64,000 nt of DNA from Siphonodentalium dalli (GCA_032622095.1 CP136068.1:154157151-154221150), one strand, 5' to 3'. Shown: positions 42,136-54,611, numbered from the stretch's first letter. The notes: generated from the sequence alone by a model not told the origin. Program-made: numbers and translations.

Positions 42136-45100
42136 ATAATATATATTCCTTGATGGATATTTTTGTCCGATATCACGTTTTCCCAAATGCCGGTATAATC
42201 CGGTCAAAGCCAAAACGACGCTAATAACGCAATGTCTGTTTCGAATCAATGAGTGTTATTGCTATTATTACTCCAGCCATGATTATATATGTGCAGGAGA
42301 TACTCGGGCTAGGATTCCTCTTATACCTGAGTTGAGGAATATTCACCCAAATCCAAGATGGCGGCCAAAATGGCCACCATAAATAGAAAAATCGCTGATT
42401 TTAACATCAGTGAAAGTTATTGTCACGACAACTCCACACCTGCTTACTATTGTGAGTTGGGAACACTTAGTCGAATAACTGTCCTTATATTGCATCCAAA
42501 TAAAAGTCCCCCAAATCCAAAATGGCGCCCACAATGGCCGACAAATTTTGAAAAATCACCGAAATTCACATCATTGGGCATTATTGCCGAGAAAACTCCA
42601 CACATGCTGACAGTTAAGTTGTAAATACTGAGGTGAAGTAATTACCTTGCATCTGATGGCGGCCAAAAATGGCGTTCGAACTTTGAAAACAAGCTTACAT
42701 TCCGTTACTTTCTTACTATGGGCGTTATTGTTACGCGAATTCTACCCATATGGAACATTGATATGAAGTATTCATTTGAGTTTGGCCAACTCTCACAATC
42801 AAGATGACTGCCAAACTGGCGGCCAGAAATTGAAAAGAAGTCGAAATTGTCGCATACTAATTTCAACTTTTTGTCATAATATCAATATGTATGCATTGGA
42901 CGAAACGGTACATAAGCCATCTATTAGTTCCAACATAGGTCGTCGCCTTCTGGGGGGATGAAAACCTACAATAATCGCGATGTGGCATTTAGAAATCCAT
43001 TCTCCACTAAGCGCCCATAATGGCCGTAACCGTATATGGGTGTGCCGAATAGTCATATTATGACTTCCAAGAATCAAAACAACAGTACCTGAGCTTATTC
43101 TGATTTGCCACATTCAGCATTATCTGGATCAGCATCCGTCGAGTCACATTAATCTATCTCGCTCACTCCAACACAGTTTTCTACACTTCTTGATAGAATG
43201 GTCCCACTAATCGGAATGTTTCAAACAACACATATGCTGGTGTCAAGCTCACGTGTTTGTCTCGAAAGCTGGGAATTCTTATCCTTATTCTTGGCGAGCT
43301 TCATTCATGGTAGCTTATGGTATAATTCAGATGCTACATATGGGATCTGAGCGTCATCTTGCGTGATAAACTACAAAGGTATGCGGTCGATGCGTATACT
43401 AGCTTTCAGAAGGATCTCTCTATCTGCGTATTTTTCAGATTTGGTTATCTATTGTGGATAACAAACTGTACATCTGGTGATCTTCCCATCCAGCCACTTC
43501 TCAATATATGGTTCATCAATTCACATATTCACGCACTGACGTAGTCGGACAACTTCTGTATATGGCTTCGAATGTTGAAAGCCTAACATTTGACGGATGC
43601 CTTTCTGCTAAGGCGTAGAATACCATAATGCATAATATACCCACACTTCTTGACCATTATCATAAGAACAGTCCTGGTGGCGTCCACCAATCGTCTCACC
43701 GTACAGATGCAAGCAGATAATAACAATACACGCGGTGCTAGTTTGTGGGCATGTGTCATGATAGTGGAAATTAAATTGGACCATGACTGCACCGACCCTT
43801 CTTTGGGTATGTTTTAGATTCAGACATGATCTCATGTGGCTTTGCTTTCCTTGTATGCTAAGATTGTATCTTTCAATCCGCTTGGAAGCCGTTCTTAATC
43901 AACGAACCAGACGTGTACCATTGGCTACTACTATATAAACCCCACCAGACTGGGATGTAGTCTTCAGGACGATGCATTTGATAGTTACCGATAATATGTC
44001 ATACTCACGCTGGGTGGTGGTCGTATGGTTCAAGAAAGTACAATGCCACCAACACAAGGGTGAAATGTTCAACGCGAAGAACATCTAGAGGAATGTTACT
44101 TTGATGAGATCTTGCATTCAGTTTAACCAACGTTGGGTACACCAAGTGATTTATTGGTAACATTACCATTCAAAACCATTGTCCTGCATGAGATATCTTA
44201 ACTACTATATTCTAAAGTTATATAATATAAAGCTAGATGATCATAAAGGTCACGTTCACCAACGTCCACATCCATTGCCATCGAGACTATAAATTGTTCT
44301 TTAAACACACAGTTCCTGACATTTTCTTGAATAATACCGGCCACATCTGACACTAACCCTGAGAGATCACAACAACAATGCATACCTTCATTCCATAAAG
44401 ACATTATCCTTTAGCCCATCCGACTGGCTAGGATAGTATTATCCAGGCAAAATTATACGTCTGGTCATGTTGATTCAGAACGGCATTGAAACGGATGTGG
44501 AAATACAATCTTACCACACCAAAAAGACCAACACGCATGACATTCTATATTGAATATTGCACCTGGTGTAGGGTTGTATACCGTGGCCCATTTCATTCCC
44601 ACGGTCATCGCGCATGTTCACAAACTAGCACCGCGAGTATTGTTCTTCTCTGCTGGGAGCTAATTGACGAGACGACTGCGGGACGTCACACAGTTTGCTT
44701 AGGATCATGATCAAGAAGTGTGGGTAGTCGGTACATTATGGTCTTCTCCTTAGCAGATAGGCATCTGTCCAAGGGAATGAGACAGCTAGCTACCTCCGAA
44801 ACACTGCCGAAGTTGTCCACGTATGCCAATACGTTCGCTAAGTTTGTGAGTTGAACCATCTATTGAGAAGTGACTAGTTAACTGGGAAGTTCGCCATGTA
44901 TACATGTCATTATCCCCACGGGGTATGAGAAAGACATCCATAGAGATGACCTTCTGTAAGCTTGTATACTTATCGACCATATGCCTTTCTAGTTCAAGAT
45001 GACGAACAAATCCCATATTTAGCAAGCATATAAAATCTTAAGCCAGACACCGGGAAATTAATTGTTTGAAACGTTATGATTAAAGGGACCCTTCTCACAG

Positions 45101-46213
45101 GAAGTGTTGAATACTTTGTCGGTGTGAGCGACCTAGATTTATCAGGCAAATAAATGGAAACTGGTCCAGATCATTAAGGACGTGGCAAATCAGAATCTTT
45201 TACCAGGTAATTGTTCTAATGTGGCTATTCGGCGCACCTACGGTTACGGCCATTAGAAGTGTCAAATGGATTTCGAAATGACACATCGCTATATTAAGTG
45301 TGGGTTTTCGTACTTCCAGAAGGACCCGATCAATATTATGCGCTTTGATACGTTTTAAGTTGAACTAATATATGGTTTGTGTATAGTTTCGTCCATACAT
45401 ACTATGACAAAAAGTTGAAATTTGTATGTGAATATATCGATTTCTTTTCAATTTCTGGCCTCCAGTTTAGCTGCCATCTTGACCTTGAGTATCAATTGAC
45501 AAACTCATATGAATACTTCATACCAATATTCCATATCAACATGTGATGGTGTGTAGAATTCGCGAAACAATAACGCCCATCGTAAGAAAGTAAAGGAATG
45601 TAGGCGTGTTTTCAAATATCGGTCGCCATTTTGGCCGCCATCTTAGATTTGGAAAACCATTTATTGCATGGGATGAAAGGTAATTACTTCACCTCAGTAC
45701 TTACAACTCAACTGTCAGCATGTGTGGAGTTTTCTCGACAATAATGCCGAATGATGTGAACATGAGGGAATTTCGGTGATTTTTCAAAATTTGTCGGCCA
45801 TTGTGGGCGCCATTTTGGATTTGGGGGACTTTTATTTGGATGCAATATAAGGAAAGTTATTCAACTAAGTGTTCCCAACTCACAATAGTAAGCAGGTGTG
45901 GAGTTGTCGTGACAATAACTCTCACTGATGTTAAAATCAGCGATTTTCGGTGATTTTTCTATTTCTGGTGGCCATTTTGGCCGCCATCTTGGATTTGGGT
46001 GAATATTCCTCAACTCAGGTATAATAGGAATCCTAGCCGGAGTATCTCCTGCACATATATAATCATGGCTGGAGTAATAATAGCAATAACACTCATTGAT
46101 TCGAAACAGACATTGCGTTATTAGCGTCGTTTTGGCTTTGACCGGATTATACCGGCATTTGGGAAAACGTGATATCGGACAAAAATATCCGTCAAGGAAT
46201 ATATATTATGGTC
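42132..46213. repeat. giant imperfect palindrome (~4.1 kb)
   Basis: The left arm from 42132 (GACCATAATATATATTCCTTG) is the reverse complement of the right arm to 46213. The match was followed by eye through 42340-43000, 43015-43205, 43360-43600 and 43600-43800 against 45950-45400, 45330-45080, 45010-44790 and 44780-44570. Arms are about 2 kb with a centre near 44170; the innermost few hundred bases pair poorly. Outer parts of the arms contain ~150 bp degenerate units with CCAAGATGGCGGCC motifs. No open frame over about 80 codons lies inside it. It appears to be a large foldback element or an inverted duplication. Confidence 0.85.
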
Positions 46214-47123
46214 CCCGTGTGTTCACCAATGACTCTTCTAGACAATAAATGTATAAAATCGTGTCAAGGTGCCAATATTTTCCCACAGAGACAAACGAAG
46301 GGTGGTGAAATGTCCGAAAAATAGCATTTTTTCACATTTCGGCGGCCATCTTGGCCGCCATATTGGATTTTTGTGTCGGAATTTTGGCTAATTTGTAAGG
46401 GTTGTATATTACCATAACGAATCGAACGGAAAACAAGACCGCATGTGACATCTTCTTTACTATAACGGCGATCAAAGATACCTGGTGCATATACAAACAA
46501 TGGCCGCCATGATGGACGCCATCTTGTCCGGAGTCTCTGCGGCCACTTTTTTTTCTTGTTAACAAGTGAAAAAAATTAGAGGAGACCTTAAGGAAGAAAT
46601 TTAGTGGGGTGAAGTTAAGTCGTGGGGGGGGGGGGGGGGGTGCAGAGGTCTACCAATATCTCCTGGACTACCGTGCTCCTTTGTGGTATATGAGGCAAAT
46701 TACATATATCAAATAGTCCGTATTCGTACGCGCTGTAAACAATGTGTTGCTTTTTTAATTTCCAAACATTTTGCGGTGCGTTTGTTTTAGTTTTTTCGGT
46801 CCTGTCCTGTCTTCTCTCCACATTTTTCCACTTTGTTAACACAAGTATTTATTATATTACGTCTGTAGCGCACGCTGGTGTTATTTTACGGCTTTTAAAT
46901 TTGTTATTTAGACGCTTTGTTTTGAAAACAAGCCAGTTGTCAAAACGCACGTGCACTCGTTGTCGCCATCCACGATAATCTTGTTGCCATCCAGGATACA
47001 AGATCGGAAACCGCCTAGGCGTTTTCGCGTGTATTTGAGGAAATATAGCTAAATTGTAAGATAAAAATATTTATTATTGTCTCGTCTTGTTCAAACGTTT
47101 AATTGCCGCGAAAATGAAATTTT
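45066..47123 (+). repeat. 2,058 bp tandem duplication, copy 1
   Basis: Begins near AACGTTATGATTAAAGGGAC and ends TGAAATTTTTTGA, where copy 2 starts. It includes the outer half of the palindrome's right arm and about 910 bases beyond it, with a 17-base G-run at 46624-46640. Confidence 0.95.
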
Positions 47124-49187
47124 TTGAAACGTTATGATTAAAGGGACCCTTCTCACAGGAAGTGTTGAATACTTTGTCGGTGTGAGCGACCTAGATTTAT
47201 CAGGCAAATAAATGGAAACTGGTCCAGATCATTAAGGACGTGGCAAATCAGAATCTTTTACCAGGTAATTGTTCTAATGTGGCTATTCGGCGCACCTACG
47301 GTTACGGCCATTAGAAGTGTCAAATGGATTTCGAAATGACACATCGCTATATTAAGTGTGGGTTTTCGTACTTCCAGAAGGACCCGATCAATATTATGGG
47401 CTTTGATACGTTTTAAGTTGAACTAATATATGGTTTGTGTATAGTTTCGTCCATACATACTATGACAAAAAGTTGAAATTTGTATGTGAATATATCGATT
47501 TCTTTTCAATTTCTGGCCTCCAGTTTAGCTGCCATCTTGACCTTGAGTATCAATTGACAAACTCATATGAATACTTCATACCAATATTCCATATCAACAT
47601 GTGATGGTGTGTAGAATTCGCGAAACAATAACGCCCATCGTAAGAAAGTAAAGGAATGTAGGCGTGTTTTCAAATATCGGTCGCCATTTTGGCCGCCATC
47701 TTAGATTTGGAAAACCATTTATTGCATGGGATGAAAGGTAATTACTTCACCTCAGTACTTACAACTCAACTGTCAGCATGTGTGGAGTTTTCTCGACAAT
47801 AATGCCGAATGATGTGAACATGAGGGAATTTCGGTGATTTTTCAAAATTTGTCGGCCATTGTGGGCGCCATTTTGGATTTGGGGGACTTTTATTTGGATG
47901 CAATATAAGGAAAGTTATTCAACTAAGTGTTCCCAACTCACAATAGTAAGCAGGTGTGGAGTTGTCGTGACAATAACTCTCACTGATGTTAAAATCAGCG
48001 ATTTTCGGTGATTTTTCTATTTCTGGTGGCCATTTTGGCCGCCATCTTGGATTTGGGTGAATATTCCTCAACTCAGGTATAATAGGAATCCTAGCCGGAG
48101 TATCTCCTGCACATATATAATCATGGCTGGAGTAATAATAGCAATAACACTCATTGATTCGAAACAGACATTGCGTTATTAGCGTCGTTTTGGCTTTGAC
48201 CGGATTATACCGGCATTTGGGAAAACGTGATATCGGACAAAAATATCCGTCAAGGAATATATATTATGGTCCCCGTGTGTTCACCAATGACTCTTCTAGA
48301 CAATAAATGTATAAAATCGTGTCAAGGTGCCAATATTTTCCCACAGAGACAAACGAAGGGTGGTGAAATGTCCGAAAAATAGCATTTTTTCACATTTCGG
48401 CGGCCATCTTGGCCGCCATATTGGATTTTTGTTTCGGAATTTTGGCTAATTTGTAAGGGTTGTATATTACCATAACGAATCGAACGGAAAACAAGACCGC
48501 ATGTGACATCTTCTTTACTATAACGGCGATCAAAGATACCTGGTGCATATACAAACAATGGCCGCCATGATGGACGCCATCTTGTCCGGAGTCTCTGCGG
48601 CCACTTTTTTTTCTTGTTAACAAGTGAAAAAAATTAGAGGAGACCTTAAGGAAGAAATTTAGTGGGGTGAAGTTAAGTCGTGGGGGGGGGGGGGGGGGGG
48701 TGCAGAGGTCTACCAATATCTCCTGGACTACCGTGCTCCTTTGTGGTATATGAGGCAAATTACATATATCAAATAGTCCGTATTCGTACGCGCTGTAAAC
48801 AATGTGTTGCTTTTTTAATTTCCAAACATTTTGCGGTGCGTTTGTTTTAGTTTTTTCGGTCCTGTCCTGTCTTCTCTCCACATTTTTCCACTTTGTTAAC
48901 ACAAGTATTTATTATATTACGTCTGTAGCGCACGCTGGTGTTATGTTACGGCTTTTAAATTTGTTATTTAGACGCTTTGTTTTGAAAACAAGCCAGTTGT
49001 CAAAACGCACGTGCACTCGTTGTCGCCATCCACGATAATCTTGTTGCCATCCAGGATACAAGATCGGAAACCGCCTAGGCGTTTTCGCGTGTATTTGAGG
49101 AAATATAGCTAAATTGTAAGATAAAAATATTTATTATTGTCTCGTCTTGTTCAAACGTTTAATTGCCGCGAAAATGAAATTTTTTGA
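47124..49187 (+). repeat. 2,060 bp tandem duplication, copy 2
   Basis: Nearly identical to copy 1. Differences seen by eye are TATTATGCG/TATTATGGG (45331/47391 area), TTTTGTGTCGG/TTTTGTTTCGG (46372/48430 area), TGTTATTTTAC/TGTTATGTTAC (46881/48941 area) and a G-run of 17 versus 19. The matching pairs of open frames in both copies are repeat translations. Confidence 0.95.
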
Positions 49188-50050
49188 AAAATGCGACCCC
49201 GTTGAATATATAGAAGGTTCACATTAAACACAGGTGATCCATGGTCTGTTGTCGTGATTGGGATATTTTGTGAGGTGAGGATAAAACTGACAACACCATG
49301 TGGATTACAACACAGAGCTCGCTAATCCTCGCCACTCAATATTTCGGTGTTGGATCACGGTGAATCACTCAAACACAATCACCACAGCATTGAGTGTTTT
49401 GCTTATCGCAGACTCCTTACGTACTGTATTTCAAGCTTTATTCGATATGAACAGCACAGCATGTGGGACCGACAATGTATAGAACCATATTGCCATCGGA
49501 AGAAACAGATGCACGACTTAACGGTCCACTTTATTTTTCGAATGCCTAGATCACAGTATACAAAACAACTGCAAGCTTTTCAAGGTAGCAAACATAGTAA
49601 AGACTGGCAGCTGTTACAAATACCAATCATTCAAACCTCCAAATTAATCACTCGAGCCAAGGTCCTTGGCTTTTTTAATAGTTTGCAACTTTTGAAACTA
49701 ATTTGTTATTGTACATCATAAGGATTTGAAAACATCATGTTTGTTGTATGAGTGACAATGTGTAAGGTTGATATTTTAAGTAAAATCTTATCGGCGCCCA
49801 ATGACTGTCATTGTCAACACAAGAGCAATATGTTGGCCGGATTAAGAAGCAACATGGTGCTTTGGTTCGGAATTCTACAGGTGCTCACATATAGTTTGTG
49901 CAAAAATCGATGTGTGTCATGTCGAGTGTGGCTCAAACACATTTAAATACCACGGCCGCAAACTTAAGATCATATTGTTCATTCTTCTCCGTTGGTAGTT
50001 GTTGTATCTCTGGTGTCAGTTACCAAGTCCCTGCTCTGTTTGCACTTGAA
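49188..50050. other. intergenic, unrecognised 124-codon frame
   Basis: An open frame at 49347-49721 has no recognised domain and overlaps other frames. The region adjoins the LINE fragment that follows and may include more decayed LINE sequence. Confidence 0.4.
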
Positions 50051-50099
50051 CATAATTGAGGAAAGTTCAATTATTTCTCTATGTTGTGCGCCTACTGTC

Positions 50100-50574
50100 A
50101 TCGCTAAGCAAAACAGCGTTAAGATACATAAAAAGTAAACTGATTGAAAATTATGAACGTAATCATTTCGACAGTCTGAAGTCGTCCTCATCTACCAGAG
50201 CTATATTATACAGCAACATAAAGAACTCGATTAAAATGAATCGATATCTAGTATATTTGCCAGCCCATTTATCTAATTTATTACTGAAAATACGAACATC
50301 AAACCATAAATTGCCAGTTGAAAAAAATAGATGGACGAAAGGAAAAGATAATAATGATTTACACTGTGTTTTGTGCAGCAATAGCCCATGTGATGAGTAC
50401 CATTTTATGATCATATGCCAAGAGCTGAAAAACTTACGCGAATTATATATTCCAAAATATTACTGGGATAATCCGAACCGCAATAAATTCCATGGACTAC
50501 TTTCTCTTGAAAACATGAGCGTTCTGAAAAGACTGAGCATATTTATTAAATTGGTATTGAAAAAGATTTCTTAA
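50100..50574 (+). pseudogene. C-terminal fragment of a LINE protein
   Basis: The frame reads KLIENYERNHFDSLKSSSST, then LLLKIRTSNHKLPVEKNRWT, LHCVLCSNSPCDEYHFMIIC, LRELYIPKYYWDNPNRNKFH and ends TAA at 50572-50574. The CVLC...H...C knuckle and the R-x-SNH-x-LPVE block match the fragment at 33741-34241, but the two copies are clearly diverged. It is 5'-truncated. The open frame extends upstream to about 50056 without a credible start. Confidence 0.8.
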
Positions 50575-50600
50575 TATACTATTAGATATACAGATGAATG

Positions 50601-50640
<40 letters not shown>
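50575..50640. repeat. LINE tail and (TA)n microsatellite
   Basis: A short UTR followed by about 19 TA units (50602-50640), plausibly seeded by the LINE 3' end. Confidence 0.9.
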
Positions 50641-50643
<3 letters not shown>

Positions 50644-51184
50644 CGCGGAAGCCACATTAGGGCGACTTTTACATTAGGGCGACTTTTTGTGTGTCCCCCT
50701 AATGTTTAGCGTGTTTTTTAAGTGAATTTAACATGCAAATTTATATATTTTTCCTGTCATGTGTGATCTCTGTGACACTATTATTCACCAACTGTCGATA
50801 GTTTTGCGCGGAATGAATATTTTAATAGATATATGCAATTAAATTATCGGTAGTGTATATCTGACGGTGTTACAGACCGACATTAGGGGGACCTGGTTTT
50901 ATTGTGATAAATACTGTTAATTTGGGAATATGTTTGCATGACGAAGACTGATTATGGGTTATATCTTCTAATTAAAACCGCTTACTCAATATCAACTTTT
51001 AAAATTCAAAATCCTGAGATATATATCGATTTACGTATTTTGCGGTGATATTTTCTATGACACAGGAGATATAGAATTACATCTGAATAAACCATGCATT
51101 AAGTAGACATCCACATTGGTCAGTTACTAATGAGGTTGGATATATGGGTAATTTGGCCCGGAAAATATTATTAGATAGGTCCCA
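50641..51184. other. intergenic, no gene seen
   Basis: AT-rich, with no open frame of note. A short repeated phrase, CATTAGGGCGACTTTT, occurs twice at 50654-50690. Confidence 0.5.
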
Positions 51185-52290
51185 TTGACATCAGATGTCC
51201 TAAAGGGGCAATAACAACGCATTTAACTAACTAATTGATTATAGACCAAAAATGGTTGCAATCTGGTCGGTGTAAGTTTAAACACGGGGATGACCCATAT
51301 GGTGTGGTATAGATGCCGTTGACATCAGACGTCTTTAAGTGTCAAATTTGAGCAATAAAGAGCGTTCTTTATAAGTTTAAAGTATTTGTAGGAAAATTGG
51401 TACAAATGAACCACCCAACTTGATGAATGTCACGCGATAGGCATCTTCGACCCAAGATGACTTACATGGGTATATAATCAATAAAGAGCGTTTATCATCA
51501 TTCCAGAAGATATGTGAGAAAATTGGTGACAAAAGTCGAATGACGCAGGGCATGTCAAGAGAATGGGTTTGTTGACCTCAAATTATTTAAAGATGCACTA
51601 ATAATAAGAAATTAAAAGATAAATGTAACTTTATCCGGATGCCGTTGATCTCAGACGATTTTAATGGACAAATGTGAGCAATAAAGAGCGTTAGTTATAG
51701 GCTCAAAGTATATGTAGGGAAACTGGTACAGATGAATCACCCGACCAGGTGGTTGTCACGCGATAGGCGTCTTTGACATCAGATGACTTACATGGTCATA
51801 TAATCAATAAAGGGCGTTTATTTTAATTCCTGAAGATGAGTGGGGAAAATTGGTGACACAACTGGAATGACGCAGGGCATGTCAAGGGATTGGGTGTGTT
51901 GACCTCACATGATTTAAAGATGCACTAATAATTAGCAATTAAAAGAAAAAAATTAACTCTATCCGGATGCCGTTGATCTCAGACGACTTTAATGGGCAAA
52001 TGCGAGCAATAAAGGCATTCGCTATAGGCTCAAATTATATGAAGAAAAATTGGTACAGATGAATCACCCGACCAGGTGATTTCACGTGATAGGCGTCTTT
52101 GACCTCAGATGATTTCATTGGTATACAATCATTAAAGAGCGTTTATTATTATTTCATGGAAATATGTGGAGAAATTGGTGCACAAAAGTGACATGACGCA
52201 GGGAATGTCACGGGATTGGTTTTGTTTACCTATAATGATTTTAAAGAGGCACTAATAATTAGCAATTAAGAGATAGTTTAACTTTGGCTT
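51185..52290 (+). repeat. ~327 bp tandem array, ~3.3 copies, each a dimer
   Basis: GATGCCGTTGA-CTCAGACG starts units at about 51312, 51638 and 51966 (spacings 326 and 328). Each unit contains two related halves, each led by CAATAAAGAGCGTT, followed by GAAAATTGGT and an ATGTCACG or CATGTCAAG block. The last unit fades at about 52290. Confidence 0.85.
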
Positions 52291-54443
52291 CGAACAGCTG
52301 GGTTCTGTTAAATTACAAGTACGGGGGAGGGCTAAATTTGCATTCGTTATGGTGATTGATACATGACGGTACACATGCGTAGTGGGCTACATACTGTGAG
52401 CGTATCCATCAAATCAGTCATGAATGGGGTCGACCGATGACACGTCATAGACGGTTACGCATTCCAAAAAACGCTTAGCCTACATTTCGGCTAGATTAGT
52501 TAAAACTTCAATGACTGTTCACTATAGCACGTCAACATGATTGGGAGAGGGGTATTGTTAGAATGGATGCGCCACGATATATTCTATAAGTCAAGATGTG
52601 TCAACTACAGTATACAAGGCCCGTGGTGTTTTCAAAACCACGCGTGGCCAACATTTTAACACGGAAAAAACACGGAAAAAACACGGAAAAATCGCACGTC
52701 AATGAATACAGAATTGTCAGATAAAATCTTTTATAATAAAAAATAATTTCATATATTGAATTATATATATATATATCATATTTGTTTATCTGTGTCTATG
52801 GCCTTTATATCCATGTCATGTTTTGTTGTCGCATTTTATTTTAGTTGGCATTACTATTTTCTTGTGTTTGTTCAAATTACATGTACGCAAATGGTTTCGG
52901 TAGTTTGTGCGGCGATATCGTGTTCTAACAAATGGCTGAAAATTTGGATATAACATTACAAAAATTCATAAGTTAAAGACATATTATGCACTTGTTCGGA
53001 CGCGTGAAACTGATTAGTTGGTATGCATGCGCTATGCCATGAGGGGATGTAGAATTATACTAACATTGCCGAAAATCTCAAACAAATCGACCGTACCACT
53101 TCATAGAAAACATCGTCTGAACTACGCTCAATTGTAAATATTTACTTCCCGATTCGGGACGCAACTATCGGCGGTAAATTAACACAAATGATTTCGCCAT
53201 CGGGGGGGGTCACTGTATTTAATGCATATATATAAGAATTACGGTGTGTTCTGTCAATTTGGATATAATATTTGTAAAAATAACTACTTTCAGCAAGATA
53301 TTCTCCATTTCTATTTCATCACCCTACCGGAGTGTTTCAGATCACTTTAAAATATCGAATTTAATGTCCAAAACGTAACTAAAGTTTCAAATTTAAATTA
53401 ATTTGTTTTGAAAACTGGGATCAAAATTTATAAATAAAATTTAGTTTTTCCAAATTTAATTTAAAATGCTCATTTTCAACAATTAATAAAATTTTCAAGA
53501 ATTGTCAGTATCAAAGTAATTTCATATATATGCACATATGCATATTTTATAGCACACACAATATAACATATAATGTGAGGTTGTCAATATGACATCCCAC
53601 CCTACATAACAGTTCCAATGCACCCATGTTTGGCGATATATTTCAGTAATATAGATTTCACACATATTCATTTAAACAATTCCGTAATGTACAAATATCT
53701 AGTAATTTTCTTTTATAAACGCCGATTACGCGCGCACTGACCAGCTGGTGTAAATGTGTCTCATAACATTCAATAGATAAATAATGCAAGTAAAATGAGT
53801 CTGATTCATTTGGTGCGTACAATCAATTCGATCACATCACTTAAATAATTATGTCATTTGATATTATGGAATTATTCGTAAATTGACATGATAGATAATA
53901 TTCGTGTCGTCGAGGATTGATATATTGCAAACAGACAGTTTCATCCGAGTGTTTATAAAGAACTTCCTGATAATATTTGCGAGTGGTACAGTAAAACAAA
54001 AACAGTCTTGTAAATAAAAGGAGATAAATAAAATAATGAACTAAAACATAAACAATAATTGTTGGTATTCCGCATTTCCCACACCAACGCCCAGGTTAAC
54101 TAAACAATGTTCATGTGGAAATATTTTCGATCTGAAAACGGACTCTGATATCCACAGAAACGCTTTTCAACTTGACAAAATATTCGCATGTTTCTGTCAA
54201 AATAATCGGAGAAAAATCAGAATTTCATGAATAATTATATATTTCATTGTACGCGCGGGTGGTTTTAATGCCACATACCCAATGCACAGGCGGGGGACAT
54301 TCCCATTCTTGGTACCAACGAACCTGACATCGAATTAATTTAATGCAAATGTCCATATCTCATATAAAAACAATCGGCGGTTTCCTGTGCACTGACTTCA
54401 CCCATCGCCGCTTTTTAAAATGGCACCCTTTTGATAATCAAAA
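52291..54443. other. intergenic, strongly AT-rich, no gene seen
   Basis: It contains a short ACACGGAAAAA triplicate at 52659-52690 and a small TA run at about 52763. A 65-codon frame at 52756 is AT-driven and hydrophobic only. No repeat shared with the rest of the window was noticed. Confidence 0.5.
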
Positions 54444-54611
54444 GGGAACAACTCATCAATGAGGATTTAGTATAGAGGGAGTTAATAAGGGAACAACTCA
54501 TCAATGAGGATTTAGTATAGAGGGAGTTAATAAGGGAACAACTCATCAATGAGGATTTAGTATAGAGGGAGTTAATAAGGGAACAACTCATCAATGAGGA
54601 TTTAGTATAGC
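54444..54611 (+). repeat. 45 bp tandem repeat, ~3.7 copies
   Basis: GGGAACAACTCATCAATGAG with GATTTAGTATAGAGGGAGTT and AATAA begins at 54444, 54489, 54534 and 54579. Copies look identical. The frame that translates it on the minus strand is a repeat product only. Confidence 0.95.

Noticed and set aside
48390-48902. 170-codon minus-strand open frame in the second tandem copy
   Set aside because: It crosses a 19-base G-run, has no counterpart of the same length in the first copy because the run length differs, and ends in translated CAAGATGGCGGC motifs.
49347-49721. 124-codon frame
   Set aside because: No recognisable motif, with competing frames; I could not support a gene call.
50056-50099. 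upstream extension of the LINE fragment frame
   Set aside because: The reported first codon is TTG and the leading residues show no family similarity, so I start the fragment near 50100.
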